Source: an uncultured Woeseiaceae bacterium (lineage in GTDB: Bacteria; Pseudomonadota; Gammaproteobacteria; Steroidobacterales; Woeseiaceae). Taken from it: a stretch of DNA of 64,000 nucleotides. Where the stretch lies: NCBI GenBank assembly GCA_947258565.1, contig CAMYJB010000023.1:1-64000 (forward strand), given 5' to 3'. A program made the position numbers and the translations under genes. Shown one piece after another: positions 36,453-45,735 of the stretch. Numbering within the stretch: the stretch's first letter is position 1; the number at the start of each line of letters is the position of its first letter. The notes below the pieces were generated by a model. That model did no database searches. It saw only the letters and a list, made by a program, of their open reading frames with translations, and was not told the DNA's origin.

Positions 36453-37048
36453 CGCGGAGTTTCCGCGAGGCGGCCGATGCGCGCGGCGAGCCGGTCGACA
36501 TCGTCGCGCAGCTCGTTGACGTGCTTCGAGAACTGTTCCACCTCGTAACGGCTTGGCACGTCCCGGCTCTCTTCCTGCAGGTATTCGCGGATGTTGTCGC
36601 CCATGATGGAGCGTGCCTGGCGGGCCCATTGCCCGACCGCCCTCGCAAGCTCGCCCAGGCCGTGCGCCGCGGTGTCGCCGATGACCGCGGAGAGTTCTTC
36701 CTCGATGTCCGGCTTTGCGTGCGTCAGCAATTGCTGGAAAGCCTGCGCGGTTGCTGCATCGCCCGTGAGGTCCAGCGAGCCGTCGCGAATCGAGTCTTCT
36801 CCGGCCATCAGTGCCAGCGACACCAGCGAGCCCGTGATGACGACGTCCGGTTCCCCATCGTGGTTCATGGTCATGTACAGGGCATCCCTGCCGATCTCGA
36901 AATAGGCAGAGAGCGCAGTATCGCGGACCCGAATGGCGATCAGCTTGCCGTCGAGTCGCTGACACAGCTCGCCCGCCCGGGTGGACTCGCGGATGTTGCG
37001 GTTGAGCACGCGCGCGATCGGTTGCAGCAGGGATTCGAGCGGGTTCAT
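36449..37048 (-). CDS. ubiJ: Ubiquinone biosynthesis accessory factor UbiJ
   Basis: A 199-residue protein with an SCP2-type lipid-binding domain (residues about 15-115: ELCQRLDGKLIAIRV, VVITGSLVSLALMAG, LDLTGDAATAQAFQ) and a helical C-terminal tail. UbiJ binds ubiquinone intermediates in the soluble Ubi complex. Its place between ubiE and ubiB and the overlapping stop/start fix the assignment. Confidence 0.93.
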   Translation of the reverse strand: MNPLESLLQPIARVLNRNIRESTRAGELCQRLDGKLIAIRVRDTALSAYFEIGRDALYMTMNHDGEPDVVITGSLVSLALMAGEDSIRDGSLDLTGDAATAQAFQQLLTHAKPDIEEELSAVIGDTAAHGLGELARAVGQWARQARSIMGDNIREYLQEESRDVPSRYEVEQFSKHVNELRDDVDRLAARIGRLAETPR

Positions 37049-37055
37049 CGCGCCG

Positions 37056-37826
37056 TCAGATCTTGTAGCCGGTATGCAGCGCGACGATGCCGGCGGAGAG
37101 GTTGTCGTAGCGGCAACGCTCGAAACCGGCTGCCTGCATCATGCCGAGCAGGGTCTCCTGGTCGGGGTGCATGCGGATGGACTCCGCAAGGTACTGGTAA
37201 CTGTCCGGGTCCCTGGCGATGAGCTTGCCGAGCAGGGGCAGTACTTTGAAGGAATAGAGATCGTACGCGGGCTTTATCGCGCTCGACGGTTGCGAGAATT
37301 CGAGTATCAGGACTTTGCCGCCGGGTTTCAGCACCCGCTGCATTTCGGCCAGCGCGGCGTCCTTGTCGGTAACGTTGCGCAGCCCGAAGGCGATGGAAAC
37401 CCGGTCGAACGTGTTGTCGGCAAACGGCAGGGTCTCGGCGTTCACCTGCGCCAGCTCAACGTTGCCCGCGATGCCGGCGTCGACGAGCCGGCGCCGGCCG
37501 TGCTCGAGCATCGCAGCGTTGATGTCGGCAAGCACGACGCGCCCCCGTTCACCCACGATACGGGCAAACTCGCGCGCAAGGTCGCCCGTGCCGCCCGCGA
37601 GGTCGAGGATGACGTGGCCCGGCCGCGCGTTCGCGTGCTGGATGGTGTAGCGCTTCCAGAGGCGGTGCATGCCCCCCGACATCAGGTCATTCATGATGTC
37701 GTAACGGCTCGCGACCGAGTCGAAAACCCCTTTTACGAGGCCGGCCTTGTCGTCGACGGGCACATCCTCGTAGCCGAAATGAGTGGTGTCGGCAGGCTTG
37801 TCGGGGCTGTCCGTGTTGGGCGCCAT
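37056..37826 (-). CDS. ubiE: Ubiquinone/menaquinone C-methyltransferase UbiE
   Basis: A 256-residue SAM-dependent C-methyltransferase. Motifs: [37 protein letters not shown] (SAM site), [13 protein letters not shown] and [20 protein letters not shown]. Standard length. Eight bp upstream of ubiJ and 12 bp downstream of the DUF971 gene. Confidence 0.98.
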   Translation of the reverse strand: MAPNTDSPDKPADTTHFGYEDVPVDDKAGLVKGVFDSVASRYDIMNDLMSGGMHRLWKRYTIQHANARPGHVILDLAGGTGDLAREFARIVGERGRVVLADINAAMLEHGRRRLVDAGIAGNVELAQVNAETLPFADNTFDRVSIAFGLRNVTDKDAALAEMQRVLKPGGKVLILEFSQPSSAIKPAYDLYSFKVLPLLGKLIARDPDSYQYLAESIRMHPDQETLLGMMQAAGFERCRYDNLSAGIVALHTGYKI

Positions 37827-37838
37827 GGCGGGATATCG

Positions 37839-38195
37839 TTACTGTTTTTGGCGAGCATACCCTGCCGCTTCGAGCCGGTCGAGGTAACGCAGCCAGTTTG
37901 CCTGCATGTCCCGGCCCAGCTCGTAGAGGTATTCCCAGCTGTACAGTCCGGTATCGTGGCCGTCGTCGAATACCAGCCGGACCGCATAGTGACCGACGGG
38001 CTCGATATTGACGATAGCGACATTCTCCTTGTCATGCTGCAGCGTCTCCTGGCCGGGGCCGTGCCCCCTGACCTCCGCGCTCGGCGAATGCACGCGCAGG
38101 TATTCGAAGGTGTATTCGAATATGCTGCCGTCATCGAAGCTGATTTCGAGCAGACGTGGTTCTTTCTTCAGGCGAATTTCCGTCGGCACACTCAT
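37839..38195 (-). CDS. DUF971 (GBBH-like N-terminal) protein
   Basis: A 118-residue small protein like the N-terminal zinc-binding domain of gamma-butyrobetaine hydroxylase: IRLKKEPRLLEISFDDG, YLRVHSPSAEVRGHG, VEP-type GHYAVRLVFDDGHDTGLYSWEYL. The start at 38195 (MSVPTEI) is the family one. Such genes often stand between hslU and ubiE, as here. Function unknown; some relatives are linked to iron-sulfur protein assembly. Confidence 0.92.
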   Translation of the reverse strand: MSVPTEIRLKKEPRLLEISFDDGSIFEYTFEYLRVHSPSAEVRGHGPGQETLQHDKENVAIVNIEPVGHYAVRLVFDDGHDTGLYSWEYLYELGRDMQANWLRYLDRLEAAGYARQKQ

Positions 38196-38217
38196 AATGA
38201 CAATCCTCTCGCGACCC

Positions 38218-38279
38218 GGGGGAGCGATTCCCGAACCGCAATTCGAAACCGGGAGCGCGGGCCGGGGCGCGCTCCTGCA
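38218..38279. repeat. REP-like intergenic palindromic element
   Basis: A dyad bounded by GGGGGAGCG and CGCGCTCCTGCA, with an inner GATTCCCGAACCGC. It is related to the copies at 43415-43440, 43681-43706 and 59644-59697. It fills most of the hslU-DUF971 gap. Confidence 0.6.
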
Positions 38280-38286
38280 ATAACCA

Positions 38287-39627
38287 TCAGAGAATATACC
38301 TGCTGAGGTCTTCGTCCTTCGACAGCTCCGCAAGGTGCTCGTCGACGTACCCGGCGTCTACCCGTACGGCCGAGCCGCTCTTGTCGGACGCCTCGAAAGA
38401 AACCGTCTCGAGCAGGCGCTCCATGACTGTGTGCAGCCGGCGAGCACCGATATTCTCGGTGTTCTCGTTGACCTGGTAGGCGACTTCAGCGATGCGCTGC
38501 ACGCCGCTTTCGGTGAACTCGAGCTGCACTTCCTCGGTGGCAAGCAGGGCGCCGTACTGGTCGGTCAGGGACGCGTCGGGCTCCGTGAGAATACGCACGA
38601 AATCGCCGGTCGTGAGCGACTTGAGCTCGACGCGGATGGGAAAGCGCCCCTGTAGCTCGGGAATAAGGTCAGACGGCTTGGATACGTGGAAGGCGCCCGA
38701 GGCGATGAACAGGATGTGATCCGTTCTCACCATGCCGTACTTGGTGTTGACCGTGGAGCCTTCGACGAGCGGCAGCAGGTCTCGCTGCACGCCCTCGCGC
38801 GAGACGTCCGCACCGTGCGTCTCGGAGCGCCTCGCAACCTTGTCCAGCTCGTCGAGGAAAACGATGCCGTGCTGCTCGACAGCCTCGAGCGCCTGCGCCT
38901 TGAGTTCCTCCTCGTCCACCATCTTCGCGGCTTCCTCATCGGTCAGCTGTTTGAGCGCCTCCCTGATCTTGAGCTTGCGCGTACGGCGGCGGTTTCCGCC
39001 GAGGTTCTGGAACATGCCCTGCAGCTGGCTGGTCATTTCCTCCATCCCCGGAGGAGCCATGATTTCCACGCCCACGGGCATGGCCTGGACCTCGATCTCG
39101 ATCTCGCGGTCGTCGAGCCGGCCTTCACGCAGCATCTTGCGGAATTTCTGCCGCGTCTCGCTGTCACGCGACTCCGGCTCGCTGTCGGCCGTGAATCCCA
39201 CGGATGGTGCGGCCGGTGGCAACAACGCATCGAGTACGCGCTCTTCCGCGGCATCCTCGGCACGATGCCGCACCTTGGACATGGCGTCTTCGCGTGTCAT
39301 TTTTACGGCAACATCCATGAGGTCGCGGATGATGCTGTCGACCTCGCGGCCGACGTAACCGACCTCGGTGAATTTCGTGGCCTCGACCTTGATAAAGGGC
39401 GCCTTCGCCAGGCGGGCCAGCCGGCGCGAGATTTCCGTTTTGCCCACGCCGGTCGGTCCGATCATGAGGATGTTCTTGGGCGTGATCTCGCTGCGCAGCG
39501 GCTCGTCGACCTGGACGCGGCGCCAGCGGTTGCGCAGGGCAATGGCGACGGCGCGCTTGGCCTCGTCCTGGCCGATGATGTGCTTGTCCAGTTCCTGGAC
39601 GATCTCACGCGGTGTCATCTGTGACAT
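38287..39627 (-). CDS. hslU: ATP-dependent protease ATPase subunit HslU
   Basis: A 446-residue AAA+ unfoldase of the HslUV protease. Motifs: [20 protein letters not shown], Walker [25 protein letters not shown], Walker [12 protein letters not shown], the I-domain between about residues 120 and 220, and the C-terminal [13 protein letters not shown] tail that activates HslV. The ATG at 39627 overlaps the hslV stop by one base (TGATG). Confidence 0.98.
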   Translation of the reverse strand: MSQMTPREIVQELDKHIIGQDEAKRAVAIALRNRWRRVQVDEPLRSEITPKNILMIGPTGVGKTEISRRLARLAKAPFIKVEATKFTEVGYVGREVDSIIRDLMDVAVKMTREDAMSKVRHRAEDAAEERVLDALLPPAAPSVGFTADSEPESRDSETRQKFRKMLREGRLDDREIEIEVQAMPVGVEIMAPPGMEEMTSQLQGMFQNLGGNRRRTRKLKIREALKQLTDEEAAKMVDEEELKAQALEAVEQHGIVFLDELDKVARRSETHGADVSREGVQRDLLPLVEGSTVNTKYGMVRTDHILFIASGAFHVSKPSDLIPELQGRFPIRVELKSLTTGDFVRILTEPDASLTDQYGALLATEEVQLEFTESGVQRIAEVAYQVNENTENIGARRLHTVMERLLETVSFEASDKSGSAVRVDAGYVDEHLAELSKDEDLSRYIL

Positions 39628-40160
39628 CAGCCCAGTTCCTCCACGACGACGTTGCGGTTGGTGTAAACGCAGATATCGGCGGCGATACCGAGCGCTTTTT
39701 CGACGATGTCCCGGGCGCCGAGCTCGGTGTTGAGCAGCAGGGCTTTCGCCGCCGCCTGTGCGTACGGGCCACCGGAACCGATCGCCATGAGGTCGTCCTC
39801 GGGTTCGATCACGTCGCCGTTGCCCGATATGATCAGCGACGCCTCTTCGTTGGCCACGCAAAGCAGCGCTTCGAGCCGCCGCAGTCGCCGGTCGGTGCGC
39901 CAGTCCTTGGCCAGCTCGATGGCGGCCCGAGTCAGGTTGCCGTACTGGTCGAGCTTCGCCTCGAACAGTTCGAACAGGGTGAAAGCGTCGGCGGTACCGC
40001 CGGCGAAACCGGCAATCACCTTGCCGGCGGCGAGCGAACGGACCTTGCGGGCATTGCCCTTCATGATGGTGTTACCCATGCTGACCTGTCCATCGCCCGC
40101 CATCGCGACCTTGCCATTGCGGCGCACCGAGACGATGGTGGTCCCACGAAACTGTTCCAT
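39627..40160 (-). CDS. hslV: ATP-dependent protease peptidase subunit HslV
   Basis: A 177-residue proteasome-like threonine peptidase. The catalytic Thr7 follows a short MEQFRG propeptide ([16 protein letters not shown]); E. coli HslV has only Met before the Thr. [25 protein letters not shown] and [17 protein letters not shown] are diagnostic. Co-translated with hslU. Confidence 0.98.
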   Translation of the reverse strand: MEQFRGTTIVSVRRNGKVAMAGDGQVSMGNTIMKGNARKVRSLAAGKVIAGFAGGTADAFTLFELFEAKLDQYGNLTRAAIELAKDWRTDRRLRRLEALLCVANEEASLIISGNGDVIEPEDDLMAIGSGGPYAQAAAKALLLNTELGARDIVEKALGIAADICVYTNRNVVVEELG

Positions 40161-40212
40161 GATGCTATTCCTGGGTAGTCGCCCGGCGGGGCGGGCGGTA
40201 TTGCGCGCGCAG

Positions 40213-41121
40213 CTATGGCTTGTTCTTGGCCCGGGCGCGCGGATGCGTTTTGTCGTATATCTGGGCGAGGTGCTGGAAGTCAAGGTGAGTATAGACCTGG
40301 GTCGTCGAGATATTGGCGTGTCCCAGGAGTTCCTGTACGCCGCGCAGGTCGTGACTCGACTCCAGCAGGTGCGTGGCGAAGGAATGCCGGAACAGGTGCG
40401 GGTAGACCTTGGAGTCGATTCCCTGGCGCCGGGCCCAATGGTCCACCCGCGCCTGCACACTGCGCCGGCTCAGGCGCGAGCCGCGGTTGCTGACGAACAG
40501 CGCAGGCTCGTCCGGCGCCGCCAGCGTGGCGCGCGATACGTGCCAGCGGGAGAGCGCCTGCAGCGCCCGGGAGCCGACCGGCACGATGCGGTCCTTGTTG
40601 CCCTTGCCGGTGACGCGGACCGTCGCATCCTGCATGTCCACGTCACCGACATTCAGGTCGGTCAGTTCGGCCAGCCGCAGCCCGGAGGAATACAGCAATT
40701 CGAGAATTGCCCGGTCGCGGTCGACGAGCGGGCCGTCCCCGGGGATTTCGAGGAGCCGCGCCATGCGGTCGGCGTCGAGATTCTCGGGCAGGCGCTTCGC
40801 ACCTTTGGGCGCGGATACCGACTGCACCGGGTTATGCCTGACGTGCTTCTCGCGCAGCAGGTAACGGAAGAACGTGCGGGCTGCGGACAGCCTGCGCTGG
40901 ATGCTGCGTGCGGAGAGCCCGCGACGAAAACAGGCCGCCGAGTAGCTTCGAATGTGCTCGGCGTCGAGATCCGACCATCGGCCTGTACCGGTCTCGTCAC
41001 ACCAGGAGTGCAGTGCATCGATATCGCGGCGGTAATGCTTGCAGGTCTCATTCGACAGCCGGCGCTCGAGTTCGAGGTGGCGGATGAAGGCGTCGATCCA
41101 GTCGGTTTCAGCGGCGTCCAC
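40213..41121 (-). CDS. xerC: Tyrosine recombinase XerC
   Basis: A 302-residue site-specific recombinase that resolves chromosome dimers with XerD at dif. All catalytic residues can be read: Arg in SSGLRLAEL, Lys in [10 protein letters not shown], His-x-x-Arg in [13 protein letters not shown], His in [14 protein letters not shown] and the final Tyr. The position next to DUF484 and dapF is the classical gammaproteobacterial one and supports XerC over XerD. Confidence 0.96.
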   Translation of the reverse strand: MDAAETDWIDAFIRHLELERRLSNETCKHYRRDIDALHSWCDETGTGRWSDLDAEHIRSYSAACFRRGLSARSIQRRLSAARTFFRYLLREKHVRHNPVQSVSAPKGAKRLPENLDADRMARLLEIPGDGPLVDRDRAILELLYSSGLRLAELTDLNVGDVDMQDATVRVTGKGNKDRIVPVGSRALQALSRWHVSRATLAAPDEPALFVSNRGSRLSRRSVQARVDHWARRQGIDSKVYPHLFRHSFATHLLESSHDLRGVQELLGHANISTTQVYTHLDFQHLAQIYDKTHPRARAKNKP

Positions 41122-41130
41122 GGCTCCGCA

Positions 41131-41835
41131 TCAGTATCGGTTCAGAGCGCCGCTAACGAGGTCGCTCACACGGGTCAGGAAGTCGATGCTCATGCCCGGG
41201 TGAAAGCGTTTCGAGTCGACGCTGCCGATGGCAAGGAAGCCGATGCTCGCCTTGTTGCCCAGGGGGACGAGTGCGACCGACCCGATGTCTTCGGCGTCCG
41301 CCCTGAACAGGAAATTGCGCTGTGCGTCACGTACCTGCCCGCAACGGGGGCCGCTGCCTTTCAGGAAGGTGGCAAACGGACCCAACGCCTCGTCTTCCCG
41401 CCGGATGACGCGAAAGAACCGTCCGGCGTCGACATCGTCGAAGCTATCCGGGTTGCCGAACAGTACGAGTACGGCCTGGTCGGCGCCGAAACCGGAGCGC
41501 ATGGCTTCCTCGATCGCGGCGACAGTAGCATTGAGGCCATCGGCCGCCAGCAGGTGAATGCCGAGCTCGTGGATCTTCGCGGCCAGAACCTCGTTGTCGC
41601 GCGCCACGTCGATGAGCTCCCTTAGCTGGCGCTCGAGCCTGACTTCCTTCTGCCGCAGCATCGAGACCTGGCGTTCTACGAGCGACACGGTGCCGCCGGC
41701 CTCGTGAGGAATACGCAGCTTGCCCAGGACCTTCGCGTTGCGTTCGAAAAAGTCGGGATGTGCCGCGAGATAGTCGCAAACCGCCTGTTCCGATAATTCT
41801 TCCTGGATGTATTCCGGCTTCGCTTGTGTGCTCAT
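41131..41835 (-). CDS. DUF484 family protein
   Basis: A 234-residue protein with an N-terminal helical part (EQAVCDYLAAHPDFFERNAKVLGKL) and a GAF-like C-terminal domain (LVPLGNKASIGFLAIGSVDSKRFHPG). It is always found between dapF and xerC in gammaproteobacteria. No biochemical function is established. Its start overlaps the dapF stop (ATGA). Confidence 0.95.
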   Translation of the reverse strand: MSTQAKPEYIQEELSEQAVCDYLAAHPDFFERNAKVLGKLRIPHEAGGTVSLVERQVSMLRQKEVRLERQLRELIDVARDNEVLAAKIHELGIHLLAADGLNATVAAIEEAMRSGFGADQAVLVLFGNPDSFDDVDAGRFFRVIRREDEALGPFATFLKGSGPRCGQVRDAQRNFLFRADAEDIGSVALVPLGNKASIGFLAIGSVDSKRFHPGMSIDFLTRVSDLVSGALNRY

Positions 41836-42662
41836 AGATCGATAGTTCCCTCGCTGATTAACTCGGCATTCCCGGTCAGCCAAACCGCCTCGCCACCGCC
41901 GCGCCAGCTTACCATGAGTTGGCCGCCGGGCAGATTTACGGCGACGCTGTCGTCCAGGTGGCCAAGCCGCTGCCCGGCAACGACCGCCGCGCAGGCGCCC
42001 GTGCCGCAGGCAAGCGTTTCGCCCACGCCTCTCTCGTAAACCCGGAGATCTATGGCGTCGCGGCCGCGAATCGCCATGAAGCCGACGTTCGTGCGTTGGG
42101 GAAATCTCGCATGTCTCTCGATCAGCGGTCCCAGCCGCTCGACGCGGGCCGTGCGGGTGTCGGCGACCTGGAGTACGCAATGCGGGTTTCCCATGGACAG
42201 CACTGACACGTCGTATTCGGCGCCGTCCACCGCCAGCAGGTAACGGTCTGCCCGCGCATCGGCGACGAACGGAATCCGCGACGGCTCGAACTCCGGAGGG
42301 CCCATGCTGACCGTGATACGTCCGTCCTCTTCCACCCGGGCCTCGACGATCCCGGACGGGCTGTCGAGTTGCATGGTCCGGCGCTCGCCGGATTCACGCG
42401 CGAGCATCCGCACGACGCAGCGGACGCCATTGCCACACTGTTGCACCTCGGAGCCGTCGGCATTGAAGATGCGATAGCCGGCGTCGAGGCCGCTTTCGCG
42501 TGGCGACGTGACCCACATGAGCTGGTCGAAACCGGGCCCCGTCGTTGCGTCGGCCAGCCGCCGCAGTGCATCGACGGTCGGGGGTTCCACGGTGCGTACC
42601 CGGCTGTCGACGACGAGTATCCGGTTGCCGGCACCGTGCATTATCAAATAGTCGAGTTCCAC
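41832..42662 (-). CDS. dapF: Diaminopimelate epimerase
   Basis: A 276-residue enzyme converting LL- to meso-diaminopimelate for lysine and peptidoglycan. Both catalytic cysteines are present: CGNGVRCVVRMLA and ETLACGTGACA. The N-terminal motif reads MHGAGNRILVVD where most family members have GNDF, an unusual change beside the active site. Start is GTG at 42662, giving MELDYLIMHGAGN and the usual length. Divergent from the ParA gene. Confidence 0.95.
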   Translation of the reverse strand: MELDYLIMHGAGNRILVVDSRVRTVEPPTVDALRRLADATTGPGFDQLMWVTSPRESGLDAGYRIFNADGSEVQQCGNGVRCVVRMLARESGERRTMQLDSPSGIVEARVEEDGRITVSMGPPEFEPSRIPFVADARADRYLLAVDGAEYDVSVLSMGNPHCVLQVADTRTARVERLGPLIERHARFPQRTNVGFMAIRGRDAIDLRVYERGVGETLACGTGACAAVVAGQRLGHLDDSVAVNLPGGQLMVSWRGGGEAVWLTGNAELISEGTIDL

Positions 42663-42761
42663 GTTATCTCTGATGGACTTTTGCGCCCTCTGCCTGTAGT
42701 TTACATAACCCCTCGAAATGCCCGATAACAACACTTTTTCAAAAACCGCCTGGGGAGAATA

Positions 42762-43400
42762 ATGCGGCACATAATGGTTTTGAATGCGAAGGGTGGCTGC
42801 GGCAAGAGCACCCTTGCAACGAATATTGCATCTTACTTTGCCACGGAGGGCGCGTCCGTCGCGCTCGCAGATTACGATCCACAGCGGTCGAGCCTCGACT
42901 GGCTGGAACGGCGTTCGGAAGACCGGCCGGAGATTGTCGGCGTTGCCGCATTCGAAGACGGCTTCCGGCACGTCCCGCGGTCCGCGGATATCGTCGTCGT
43001 CGACGCTCCGGCGCGCTCGCACGGCAAAGAACTGACCGAACTGGTCAAGCACGCGGAAACCCTTATCGTCCCGGTGCTGCCATCGACGATCGACATGCAG
43101 GCGACGACGACGTTTATCGAGGAACTGAAGAACGTCGGCAAGGTGCAGCGCAAACAGGCGAAGATCGGCACCGTCGCGAATCGCGTTCGCGATAACACGC
43201 TGATCTGGGGCGACCTCGACGAGTACCTGACGAAGGTCCGCGTGCCGTATATCGCGGCATTGCGCGAAGCCCAGAACTACGTGCGCGCCTACACGCGCGG
43301 CCTCGGCATATTCGAGCTCCCGGAATACCTGGCCTGGCCGGACTGGGAGGAGTGGGAGCCGCTGACGGCCTGGCTGCGGAGCAAGCGTAGTCAGCCGTAG
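42762..43400 (+). CDS. Orphan ParA-family ATPase
   Basis: A 212-residue P-loop ATPase of the ParA/MinD group. It has the deviant Walker A NAKGGCGKSTLATNIA, the switch region DYDPQRSSLDWLE and Walker B DIVVVDAPAR. No ParB-like gene adjoins, so it is not part of a standard partition pair here. Similar orphan ParA proteins position chemoreceptors or other complexes. Its partner is unknown. A 292-bp fold-back repeat begins 14 bp after its stop. Confidence 0.9.
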   Translation: MRHIMVLNAKGGCGKSTLATNIASYFATEGASVALADYDPQRSSLDWLERRSEDRPEIVGVAAFEDGFRHVPRSADIVVVDAPARSHGKELTELVKHAETLIVPVLPSTIDMQATTTFIEELKNVGKVQRKQAKIGTVANRVRDNTLIWGDLDEYLTKVRVPYIAALREAQNYVRAYTRGLGIFELPEYLAWPDWEEWEPLTAWLRSKRSQP

Positions 43401-43414
43401 GCCCGAGGAGATCC

Positions 43415-43706
43415 TGCAGGAGCGGTTCTCGAAGCGCGACCGTGCCTTTTCCTCCAGGCGGGCCGCTCCGATACCTTTTCTCGTCATGGCTCGCCACGCT
43501 GCGCGCGGCTGCGCTTTACTTCCTCGAAAAGGCAATCCTCGCGGCCCGCCCGGTGATCACACTGGCGATCATCGCTCCGCCTGCGCGGGGCGGTCCGGGG
43601 CGTTTGTCGACCGAAGTAAAGCGCAGCGCAGCGAGCCATGAGGGAGACAAATGCCCCGGCCGCCCGCCGGGACGAGAATGGTCGCGGTTCGAGAACCAGC
43701 TCCTAC
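43415..43706. repeat. 292-bp fold-back (MITE/BIME-like) element
   Basis: The gap between parA and the SDR gene is a long imperfect palindrome. The outer arms (43415-43440 and 43681-43706) match as inverted copies of the REP-like GCAGGAGCGGTTCTCGAA...GCGAC, with one gap and two mismatches in the core. Inner arms match exactly as CATGGCTCGC (43485-43494 with 43631-43640) and CTGCGCTTTACTTC (43509-43522 with 43613-43626). It encodes no supported protein. It could be a non-autonomous mobile element or a pair of REP elements in head-to-head array. The SDR stop codon lies in the right arm. Confidence 0.8.
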
Positions 43707-44536
43707 TGATTTGCCTCTTCGGCGAGGGCCGCCGCGATGCCGTCAGCGGCGTCCGCGTATACCGGGGTTACGCGCAGGACGTCGCGCATCTTCGTCGTGT
43801 CGACGACGCGGGATTCCCTGAGGAAAGAGAGCCGCATCGGCGAAAAGGTCTGCCGGGCCTCCGCGAGGCTGATCGTCGGGGGCGGCGGCAGCCCTGCCTG
43901 CCGCGCGACCTCGTTCGTGAACCAGGTGCCGGAGCGATGGTCGCCGTCGCCGACGTTGTAGACGCCGTCAGGCACATCGGCCGACAACGCCGCAATGCAG
44001 CAGCGTGAAAGATCCTCAACGTGAATGCGGTTGCCAGGATTCGCGTCCTTTTCCTCGAGCACCGGCACTGCCGTGCGAATTCGATCCGTACCCAGGCGCC
44101 CCGGCCCGTATATCCCCGGCACACGCAGCGCGACCGCCGTCGTGTGCTGCCCGGTGCACCAGCCCGCCAGCATCCGCTCGGCGGCAAGCCGGCGCTCTGC
44201 ACGCGCCGACTCGGGACGCGGTTCACTGCGCTCGTCCACGCGTTCGCCGTCGCGGTTGCCGTAAACACCCGTTGTGCTGAGGTAGACGAGCCGGGCCGGT
44301 GGGTGCGGCAGCAGCGCGAGGAACCGGGCGAGCCTCGGATCGCCCGGCTGATCGGGCGCCGGTGGCACGGAATAGATGACCGCGTAGTCCTCCGGCAGCT
44401 CGACGCGCAGCCGCTCGTCGTTGTCGAGATCGAGCCGTTCGTTGCCGGTTCGCGAGCGGCCCATTGCGACAGCGCCCGGCAGGCGCTGCAGAACACGGGC
44501 ACCCGTGTACCCGGCACCGACGAACAGCGTAATCAC
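43703..44536 (-). CDS. YeeZ-like NAD(P)-binding SDR/epimerase family protein
   Basis: A 277-residue extended short-chain dehydrogenase-like protein. Rossmann motif LFVGAGYTGARVLQRL, then RLVYLSTTGVYG (the Tyr-x3-Lys Tyr site is replaced), VALRVPGIYGPGRL and VYNVGDGDHRSG. It resembles YeeZ of E. coli, whose substrate is not known. Last gene of the hem cluster: its start overlaps the hemY stop (ATGA). Confidence 0.88.
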   Translation of the reverse strand: MITLFVGAGYTGARVLQRLPGAVAMGRSRTGNERLDLDNDERLRVELPEDYAVIYSVPPAPDQPGDPRLARFLALLPHPPARLVYLSTTGVYGNRDGERVDERSEPRPESARAERRLAAERMLAGWCTGQHTTAVALRVPGIYGPGRLGTDRIRTAVPVLEEKDANPGNRIHVEDLSRCCIAALSADVPDGVYNVGDGDHRSGTWFTNEVARQAGLPPPPTISLAEARQTFSPMRLSFLRESRVVDTTKMRDVLRVTPVYADAADGIAAALAEEANQ

Positions 44537-45735
44537 TTGCGGACCGTCTTGAGGTGCGGGATGGCCGTCTTCGGGGGTTCCGCGACGAGCCCGAGGCCCT
44601 CACGGAATGCGTCTGCCGCGGCGTCGCCTTCGCCGAGCCTGTTGAGCAGCTGGCCGTACTCCTGGTAGGCCTCGGGCGTCGGCCGCAGGGAGATGACGGT
44701 CTCGAGGTAGCTGCGCGCCTTGCCCCACAGCTCGTTGCGCAGGCAAAGCCGCGCGGTGGTGAGCAACAGGTCGGGGTCTTCCGGGTGATCCGCCAGCCAG
44801 CCCTCGGCTCGCTTGAGCTGTTTCGACGCGTCGGGCCCCTCGACGAGGCCGAACAGGCGCACCAGCGGCCCACGCCATTCCTTCCTGAGCGCCGCTGACA
44901 GTTCCTTCTCCGCCTGCTCGTGCCTGCCGTTCCTGATCAGCGCCGAGAAGTAGGCATCGAGCAGGTCGATGTCGGCCCGCAGGTTCCGCGGCGCATTCTT
45001 CCAGGCCGCCTGCGCCGCGTCGCCATCCTGGGCGCGATCGAGGTTCTCACGGTGCACGCGGATGGTCCATGTGCGGATCGTGTCCCGGGTGATGCGGCCT
45101 TGCACCTTGAGGCGCGGCAGCAGCTTTTGCAGGTTGTCCCAGTCCTCGAGCCGGTAGTAGAGCTCGCCGAGCAGGCCGAGCGCGTAGCTGTGATCGCGCG
45201 AGTTTTCCGCGATACGCTGCAGCGTCGCCAGCGCCTGTTCGTACTGTTTGCGGTCGAGCTGCAGCTCGGCCTGCGTCAGGAGAACCGCGTTGGTTGCCGC
45301 GGGCGTGTGTTCGTAGGCCAGCTTGAGCCACTCGTCGCGGCGCTGGTCATTGCCCTGCAAATGCGCGGCGCGTGCCGCCTGCAAGTAGTTGAAAAGCGGC
45401 GCATCGCTGGTGCTGGCGGCCCGCGCGAGGAGCTTCTCGCCGCGCGCGAAATTGCCTTCCGCGACTTCGATCATGCCGCGCATCAGCTTCTGCCCCGCAC
45501 GCCCTGCGCGGTAACGGCCGGCGGCCTCGCCGATCAGGCGGGGCGCAATAACGAGCTTCCGGATTGCCCAGACGGCGACCACGAGCACGATGGCGATGCC
45601 GAGCAGGACCGGCACGGACATCTCGACGAGATAGCCGCGAAAGTTGATCGCGACGTACCCCGGGTCCTGCAGCAGGAAATGCGCCGCAAATGCGAAAACC
45701 AGGGTCGCAATGACGACGATGATGCTGAATTTCAT
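44533..45735 (-). CDS. hemY: HemY protein (TPR membrane protein)
   Basis: A 400-residue inner-membrane protein with two N-terminal hydrophobic segments (IIVVIATLVFAFAAHFLL and VLLGIAIVLVVAVWAI) and a TPR-rich C-terminus. It is the gammaproteobacterial HemY, whose part in haem synthesis is indirect and not settled. It is not the protoporphyrinogen oxidase also called HemY. Its start overlaps the hemX stop. Confidence 0.94.
   Translation of the reverse strand: MKFSIIVVIATLVFAFAAHFLLQDPGYVAINFRGYLVEMSVPVLLGIAIVLVVAVWAIRKLVIAPRLIGEAAGRYRAGRAGQKLMRGMIEVAEGNFARGEKLLARAASTSDAPLFNYLQAARAAHLQGNDQRRDEWLKLAYEHTPAATNAVLLTQAELQLDRKQYEQALATLQRIAENSRDHSYALGLLGELYYRLEDWDNLQKLLPRLKVQGRITRDTIRTWTIRVHRENLDRAQDGDAAQAAWKNAPRNLRADIDLLDAYFSALIRNGRHEQAEKELSAALRKEWRGPLVRLFGLVEGPDASKQLKRAEGWLADHPEDPDLLLTTARLCLRNELWGKARSYLETVISLRPTPEAYQEYGQLLNRLGEGDAAADAFREGLGLVAEPPKTAIPHLKTVRK

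Noticed and set aside
35157..36548. 463-codon open frame on the plus strand
   Set aside because: Antisense to ubiB, with no motifs of its own.
39706..41625. 639-codon open frame on the plus strand
   Set aside because: Antisense to hslV, xerC and DUF484; no recognisable protein features.
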